Assembly (NCBI GenBank): GCA_014529385.2
Contig: CM043949.1
Span: 143,735,242 to 143,793,241, forward strand
Direction of reading: 5' to 3'
Source of the DNA: Adiantum capillus-veneris
Lineage: Eukaryota; Streptophyta; Polypodiopsida; Polypodiales; Pteridaceae
DNA: 58,000 bases
Positions 52,734 through 58,000 of this stretch are shown here, piece after piece. Below the pieces are notes generated by a model, which saw only the letters and a program-made list of their open reading frames with translations, made no database searches and had not been told where the DNA came from. The position numbers were made by a program, and so were the translations under genes. Numbering within the stretch: position 1 is the stretch's first letter; the number at the start of each line of letters is the position of its first letter.

Positions 52734-53236
52734 TAATATTGAGGCTTTCTATGTCACCATAATCTTCTTGGAGATTCTTTTTTTGCTTCTTGCAGTCCAT
52801 CTTGCTTCATCTTGATATCTTGATCTTGGACCTTCATGGATTGCTTTTCTGCCACCCTATGTCTTAACATCTATTAGCTCTCTTTGTTTGGCATTGATGA
52901 CATTTCACTGGCAAAGTACAATGTAAGTAATTTATGTATCTATTACATGAAAAAGGATATAAACTTGTTGGCATATGGAGAATATAATTCTATACCATTT
53001 TCTTTTGACCAATTTCATGATATTTATTGCATAAGACAGCATCAATAGTTGATAATTGACATAAAATAAAACAAGAGTATTAATTGTTAATAGATAACAA
53101 TTGATGTCTTATGCAATAGATGATATCTATTGCATAGACAAAACCAACAAATGATAATTGACATAAGATTAAAAAAAAGAACACTTATAGCAAATACTCT
53201 ATAGATGAGCTCAAAGTAGTTAATTTTTCACTCACC
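52734..53236. other. Unassigned sequence between host fragments
   Basis: Minus-strand pieces near 52750-52870 (KQSMKVQDQDIKMKQDGLQ) look like more coiled coil in a broken frame. The rest is AT-rich, with a repeated TTGATAATTGACATAA-like landmark near 53050 and 53150. No next exon of the glutamate receptor was found. Confidence 0.4.
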
Positions 53237-53519
53237 AAGAGATTTTATAAGCACGTTGGCCAAGGCTTCCTTGCGCAAACTCTGGGTTGTCCTTTCTCTC
53301 TAGAGAACACACTAAGAATCCCGCAAAGAAAAATGCCCCCAAAATAGTGCACCACATACGTAGGGAAAAGGGCCATCCAAAGAATAACCAAAGAGGAGTT
53401 GCTTCATAAGCTATCTTTCCCAAGATGACCACCCCTGATTCCATGTAATGATGTGTAAAATCCACTTTTGATGATCGAGATGATCCAATTGTGACATCTC
53501 CTACAACTGCATCATATGT
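53237..53519 (-). pseudogene. Exon of a plant glutamate-receptor-like channel (GLR)
   Basis: The minus-strand reading starts after a good acceptor (TTTTTCTAG at 53520) with YDAVVGDVTIGSSRSSKVDF, then VDFTHHYMESGVVIL, PFSLRMWCTILGAFFFAGF, DNPEF and GSLGQR, and ends at a donor-like GTGAGTG at 53236. This is the end of the ligand-binding lobe, the first membrane segment and the approach to the pore. GLR proteins are Ca2+-permeable channels of plant membranes. The exon itself is open. No neighbouring exon is found to the left, where a coiled-coil gene fragment starts, so the gene is probably truncated here; upstream exons could lie beyond the right edge of the window. Confidence 0.88.
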
Positions 53520-54077
53520 CTAGAAAAAATCACAAATTGTCAAATACTTCTCCTTATACATTATCTATATGCTCTATTTTTAATGAAAAAAAGATTTATT
53601 AATTTTGTGCTTTTGTAATTTCTTGATTTTTCAAAAGATAGGCTTCATTAATCATGAGGACTAGGTGTTATACACCTTGAAATCATTCAAGCTTGCACTA
53701 AATTTGTTCTATAATAAATATTTAAATTAATTTTTTTCACTAATTAGATTGCTGTGGGATGTGTACAACCATGGATTGAATGTTTTTATGTAAAACTCCT
53801 TTGGAATGGTGTGGCACATACCAAGAACACAAGTAACAAGGCCATTCCCCTGAATTAATGATACATTTGGAAGAGAAAAAGAAATAAAAGAGACTTATGA
53901 ATAGACTAAAGAAAATAATTCTCTCAAATACTTGGACTTAGAATTTTAGTATTCATAACATCTAGTCACACATTTTGCACCTACATTTTTTTAGAAGTCT
54001 TTCCAATTCATAAAATTTATTTATAAGTGAGTTAATTGCCTCATTATTGCACTTGCTAATAACACATTTTGAATACT

Positions 54078-54143
<66 letters not shown>

Positions 54144-54419
54144 ATAATCATGATATAGTGCTTGGGAATGTGATCATCTCAACAAAAAAAGGACAGAGCT
54201 AGTAAAGCAAAGCTGCTTTTTTTATCAGAACCTTTTAATTACTTATAACTAGTCCCCTTTGTTGTTCAAGAAAAAATTAATTAAGTTTGATTGCTACCTT
54301 TTTCTTATGATTGTTGTCGCCCTATTTATGGACCAAGCTCTATTAATCTTTTCAAAAAGAGGTAATTAACCTCTCTATTGGATGTCAATATAGCTAGAAT
54401 AAGTTCACTAGATCAATCC
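53520..54419. other. Likely intron or flanking sequence of the GLR fragment
   Basis: No exon was recognised with confidence. A minus-strand piece near 53750-53850 (GLVTCVLGMCHTIPKEFY) is open but unassigned. It contains the (TC)n microsatellite. The small copia element is inserted at its right end. Confidence 0.45.
54079..54141. repeat. (TC)n microsatellite
   Basis: About 30 uninterrupted TC units. Confidence 0.98.
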
Positions 54420-54611
54420 TGAAGGGGATCGGGGAGCACCACAGACGGAGAGTGAGAGAGAGAGAGAGAAGGAGACACACACACGATGTGGGTGGGGAGA
54501 CTCAAAGAGTGAGCAGCCCCCTATACACTTATGCTATGTATAAGGTATACAAGTCAGTGGGCGCCCAGACTCTGGGCGGCCGGGCAAGGCACAGACGCCT
54601 ATACCCCAACA
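54420..54611 (-). repeat. 3' LTR of the small copia element
   Basis: On the plus strand TGAAGGGGATCGGGG to CTATACCCCAACA. It contains a short GA run and the (CA)n ACACACACACGATG. Confidence 0.95.
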
Positions 54612-54690
54612 ACCTCCCACTTAAAGGCGACTGTGCCTTTAAGCAAGAGAACCTAGTCTAAAGACTACAAAAGGCGAGAGAAAACCGCTC

Positions 54691-55638
54691 TCAACCGATG
54701 CCCACTGGCTGGCTGTGATCGTGTGCATCCGGCTGTCCTGCTCCCGTGTAAGTCCATACACCACCAGACGTACCGCACACGTACTGCAAGTATGTACGCA
54801 ATACCTGCAAACCTCCCCTATGCTCTATGCCGAGATCAGTCATCGAACGACTAATCAACCCTGCTGCAAATGCTCCCACTGCAGCTGCTATGTCGGGCCT
54901 CGAGATCAGCATCTCGTACATAAGGACACCGAACGTTGATGCAACCCTGGCAACCTCTGCCACCTCCAACTCAGAACTCAACACATGGCAATCCTGTCCC
55001 CTATCATAGAGACCATGGCACTCTGACTCCGAGCTCTGGAGTGACTCCTCGTGCCCACCACATATCACATGTGTACCAAGTGTATCCATATGTCCTGAAT
55101 CTGCATCAAGCTCTGGCATAAGCATATCAAGAAATGACTCCACAATAGTCGACATCTCAACATCCATGTGAGTCATCTCTGTCATCACCTCTGATGACTC
55201 ATCCTGCTGTGACTCACTAGAGCTGTCCCGCTCTACCTGTGCATCCGTAGACGCAACCTGCACAACAAGGTCACTGCTCTGCACTCCATGCAAAGCATCC
55301 TGCAACCCACAAGCAAAAGAGACTCGCCTGCTCTCTCGCTCTCTACCTGGCTGCATGATCACAGAGACAACACCGTCTCTCGTGTGATCCACATGCAATG
55401 GGTAACCTGTACCACTCCTGGCACCTCTCGCAATCACTAGCGAACCCAAATGCATCACAAAATCTCGCTCTCGTAGCGAAATCTGACATCCACTATCCCG
55501 TAACTGTCTGACTGAGATCAAATCCCGTCTCAGATCTGGCACATAACGCACATGACGCAGGGTAAATCTCATACCACTGGGCAAGGACAAACATACGTCT
55601 CCTGTACCCTCAATGTCATACATAACACTATCAGCCAT
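54691..55638 (-). CDS. Chimeric copia ORF: pre-integrase segment fused to RT/RNase H end
   Basis: It starts at ATG 55638 (MADSVMYDIEGTGD). Residues about 1-85 match the region after the copia protease (GTGDVCLSLPSGMRFTLRHV, VRYVPDLRRDLISVRQL, GSLVIARG). A Ser/Glu/Asp-rich middle of about 120 residues follows (SSSESQQDESSEVMTEMTH). Residues about 225-295 match the end of RT (FGVLMYEMLISRPDIAAAVG, LQVLRTYLQYVCGTSGGV). All of integrase and the RT active site are missing. The frame is nevertheless open through 315 codons. It could be the conserved ORF of a non-autonomous family or a chance open frame after deletion. Confidence 0.7.
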   Translation of the reverse strand: MADSVMYDIEGTGDVCLSLPSGMRFTLRHVRYVPDLRRDLISVRQLRDSGCQISLRERDFVMHLGSLVIARGARSGTGYPLHVDHTRDGVVSVIMQPGRERESRRVSFACGLQDALHGVQSSDLVVQVASTDAQVERDSSSESQQDESSEVMTEMTHMDVEMSTIVESFLDMLMPELDADSGHMDTLGTHVICGGHEESLQSSESECHGLYDRGQDCHVLSSELEVAEVARVASTFGVLMYEMLISRPDIAAAVGAFAAGLISRSMTDLGIEHRGGLQVLRTYLQYVCGTSGGVWTYTGAGQPDAHDHSQPVGIG

Positions 55639-57317
55639 AATGCTCGCCAAAGAGCAACCAACAATGAGTAGCAAATGTCAACCAAATCAGCCCTAAACTG
55701 GCTCGAATTGCATCAACAAAAGTCTGCAAATATGGCTGCAAATCAGCCCCAAAACAGCCCCAAAATTCAGCTCTTAAACAACTGCATAAACAAGTCACAA
55801 ACGTGTCCCAGATCAGCCTACAACTGAGTCATACATGGACACCTGCAAAGAGGAAACAATGGCTGAAAATTCAGCGCCCAAATAAGCCCTCAAACCTGCC
55901 TGTAAACTTGTAAACCTGTAGCTGAAACCTGCTGAAAAACCTCAAGCCATTAGTGCTCGAATCCGGCTACCTAGCTCGTAGCCACACAAGCATACATCAC
56001 AATACTCACTCCTGTGAGTGTGCCAAGATAACTGTACGCCTGTCAAACCCGTGAGCTAATCACCAAGCCCACAATGTGCGGTATCGATGCATACACACAC
56101 ACAAATCTCCCACCTGCAGAGAACACCGCACACAAATGTTGAGTGCAACCCGCAATCTCTACCTAGATCGCGCAAATGATACGCATAAAACTCCTGGGAA
56201 AATTTCGCCAGAGTTTCGTCAGTAAAACGGCCACAAAACTAGTAACCAAATTGACTGCACGCTCAAAACCATGAGCAACCAAAGCGCGTCAAATCACACT
56301 CCAAATGCATGCACCAATCTCCACATTTTGCATACATCATTGCAAACACCTGCAAATCTAGTACACAAATATCTGCTCTACCTGTGACTGCCAAAAAACA
56401 TGCTCGAGGCATACATTGCCGAGCTCAAAATGCAATCACATTAGTCTCCCTGAGCATCAAACCACATAAGGCATACATCGTATCCTCCCACCTGTGAGGA
56501 AACTTGCAGCAAATATCACTCTCACATCTGAGAGCAAACCATGTGTGGAATCCTCGACACACAATAAACAACTACTGCTGCAGAAAATTCAGCGTTCAGA
56601 ATTTTACAATTCTGATATGACGAGTGCGTCCGGAGCGTGCCAAAACCCCAAGGTAGACTCCTGGATCATATGTATCCGAGTCCGGGTGTGAAAGCTATGC
56701 CAAAAACAGTGTTTTTGGGACCCGAAAGTGCACAAATAAACCTGCTGCTGTACCTGCTGTAATTCAAAGCATAATTTCAGCAAATAGACATCACCATCGC
56801 GTCCGGAGCGTGCCAAAACCCTGACCTAGACTCCTGGATCATGTAGATCTGACTCTGTATGACGGAGCTACGCAAAAAACTGCGTTTTAGAGCCCGAAAA
56901 TGGCAAAAACGAGCTGCACACAGTCTTGAACCTGCTCTTGCTCCACTCTGCGTGATGCAATGTCCTCTCAATGCAAGCTCCAACACAAGAGCTCTGCCAC
57001 AACAGCATCCAAGCACTCGAATGTCAAGCTCTCCTCCGCCGAGCACTTCTCTAACGAGCTCCACTGAGCTCAAAAGCTCCTCTCACCAAGGAAGCCGCAA
57101 CCGCCTCCTCGACCAAGCTTGACCACACCAAGCTCCTAAGCTCCAAAGACAATGCTCCTCAAGCTAAAATCGCTCTCCGTGAAACTCCGCGATTGAACTC
57201 CACCGTTGAGAGCGAGCGAGCTATCGCCTCGAAGCTCTCAAAGCCGTCGTGCTCTCCGCGGTCACCATAGCTGAAAGCTCACTTCTCTGTAGCACTCCAT
57301 CTGTCGTGAAGCCAAAG
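55639..57317 (-). other. Leader of the small copia element
   Basis: 1.7 kb without a supported coding frame between primer site and ORF. Reading on the minus strand there is no gag; remains of a zinc knuckle were not found. It includes the tandem repeat noted below. The segment near the primer site is dense in AAGCTC motifs. Confidence 0.6.
56601..56930. repeat. Tandem repeat, two ~173-bp copies
   Basis: GCGTCCGGAGCGTGCCAAAA occurs at 56626 and 56799. Each copy also has TAGACTCCTGGATCAT and a CCCGAAA block. They have diverged considerably. Confidence 0.85.
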
Positions 57318-57329
57318 CTCTGATACCAA
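57318..57329 (-). other. Primer-binding site of the small copia element
   Basis: A perfect TGGTATCAGAGC on the minus strand, adjacent to the right LTR. Confidence 0.95.
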
Positions 57330-57330
57330 T

Positions 57331-57522
57331 TGAAGGGGATCGGGGAGCACCACAGACGGAGAGTGAGAGAGAGAGAGAGAAGGAGACACACACACGATGT
57401 GGGTGGGGAGACTCAAAGAGTGAGCAGCCCCTTATACACTTATGCTATGTATAAGGTATACAAGTCAGTGGGCGCCCAGACTCTGGGCGGCCGGGCAAGG
57501 CACAGACGCCTATACCCCAACA
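57331..57522 (-). repeat. 5' LTR of the small copia element
   Basis: 192 bp, nearly identical to 54420-54611. Confidence 0.95.
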
Positions 57523-57527
57523 AATCC

Positions 57528-58000
57528 GGTTCCTAACCTTGGTGCATAATTGATTATATGGTCTTTAAAAAGCACCCAAGTGGCTTGGTATCAAAAGCTA
57601 CTACTAGGTCTATCTTAAACTCAATCATTAATTAGTTTGCTAGATTCTCTTCTTTTCCAAGGCAAAAGGCAGGACAACCTTTTAGTCACCTTACAAGAGG
57701 TCGGACACACCACAGCCATGGCGACGACGTGAACCCCCCCTCCCCCTTTTCCTCTCTTGCCCATCCTGCCTTAGAGGCCACATCATCGGCTCTGATCTAC
57801 TCTCATTGGATCTCATATACACCGCGGCGCATTATGCTTGCCTCACCCATTTTGCTCACACGTTCATGACTCTTTGGATTCATCACGACCCAGGCCATCT
57901 CTTTGAGGGCAGCCCCGACCTCCCCTTTGTTTCTTCCCCTGCGACCTTGCCATGGCCGCCATTGATCCCTTGATGCCCTTGAGTACTCTTGTTAGGCTGA
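57528..58000. other. Unassigned right edge
   Basis: Host or older repeat sequence continuing from the left flank of the small copia element. A C-rich tract lies at 57733-57750. No coding frame or domain recognised. Confidence 0.4.

Larger units (their letters stand above)
54420..57522 (-). mobile_element. Small non-autonomous copia element with 192-bp LTRs
   Basis: The two 192-bp LTRs differ at only one base that I could find (54532 region, C versus T). The flanks are a perfect five-base duplication, AATCC at 54415-54419 and 57523-57527. The primer site is initiator-Met type. The internal 2.7 kb has one 315-codon ORF built from protease-side and RNase H-side pieces of copia pol, so the element cannot move by itself. 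It is the best-preserved insertion in the window and probably the youngest. Confidence 0.9.

Noticed and set aside
10687-57329. tRNA genes at the places matching tRNA 3' ends
   Set aside because: Only the 12-20 bases of primer-binding sites match; there is no cloverleaf sequence around them.

Overview
This is nuclear DNA from a flowering plant, and nearly all of it is LTR retrotransposons nested in one another. The evidence is Ty1/copia and Ty3/gypsy polyproteins of plant types, primer-binding sites for initiator-Met and Asp tRNAs, a hAT transposase relic, and an exon of a plant glutamate-receptor-like channel with intact splice borders. The only host gene sequence recognised is exon fragments between about 39.25 and 53.5 kb. 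The species cannot be told from the sequence.

Layout. (1) 1-8555, minus: a gag-only element with very long LTRs (right one 3505 bp, left one cut by the window edge) that carry a ~152-bp tandem repeat; it sits inside (2) a hAT transposase relic, 8556-9718, minus. (3) 10004-13519, plus: the 5' LTR, tRNA-Asp primer site, leader and broken gag of a Ty3/gypsy element of Athila/Tat type. (4) 13520 to about 19850, plus: a second Tat-type element with a duplicated primer-binding region, a long repeat-bearing leader, and broken gag and protease but no reverse transcriptase. (5) 20240 to about 38.7 kb, minus: a large Tat-type element with gag, protease, RT, RNase H and integrase, followed by a second aspartic-protease-like domain, a Trp-motif repeat region and an extra coiled-coil ORF. 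(6) 39462-52532, plus: a degenerate chromodomain Ty3/gypsy element (chromovirus), split by (7) a Tnt1/Tork-like Ty1/copia element, 44943-50494, minus. (8) 52533-53519 and 39250-39461, minus: host exon fragments. (9) 54420-57522, minus: a young, small, non-autonomous copia element with 192-bp LTRs and one chimeric ORF.

The most unusual signal is in elements 4 and 5. Their untranslated leaders carry 24-bp palindromes with a CG|CG centre at strikingly regular intervals (about 285 and about 125-140 bp). Element 5 has two such arrays, one upstream of gag and one upstream of the extra 3' ORF, each ending about 178 bp before its ATG. Element 4 has an array with the same spacing but an unrelated palindrome sequence, and its repeat unit points the other way relative to the coding direction. 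Element 5 also has a second retropepsin-like domain after integrase, a tandemly duplicated integrase zinc domain, and two near-identical polypurine tracts 6.1 kb apart, which suggests a composite of two related elements.

No element here looks fully functional. Lesions include in-frame stops (several consistent with C-to-T change), frameshifts, internal deletions and lost catalytic residues. Order of insertion can be read in places: the copia element entered the chromovirus, the chromovirus entered a host coiled-coil gene, and the 192-bp-LTR element is probably the youngest.
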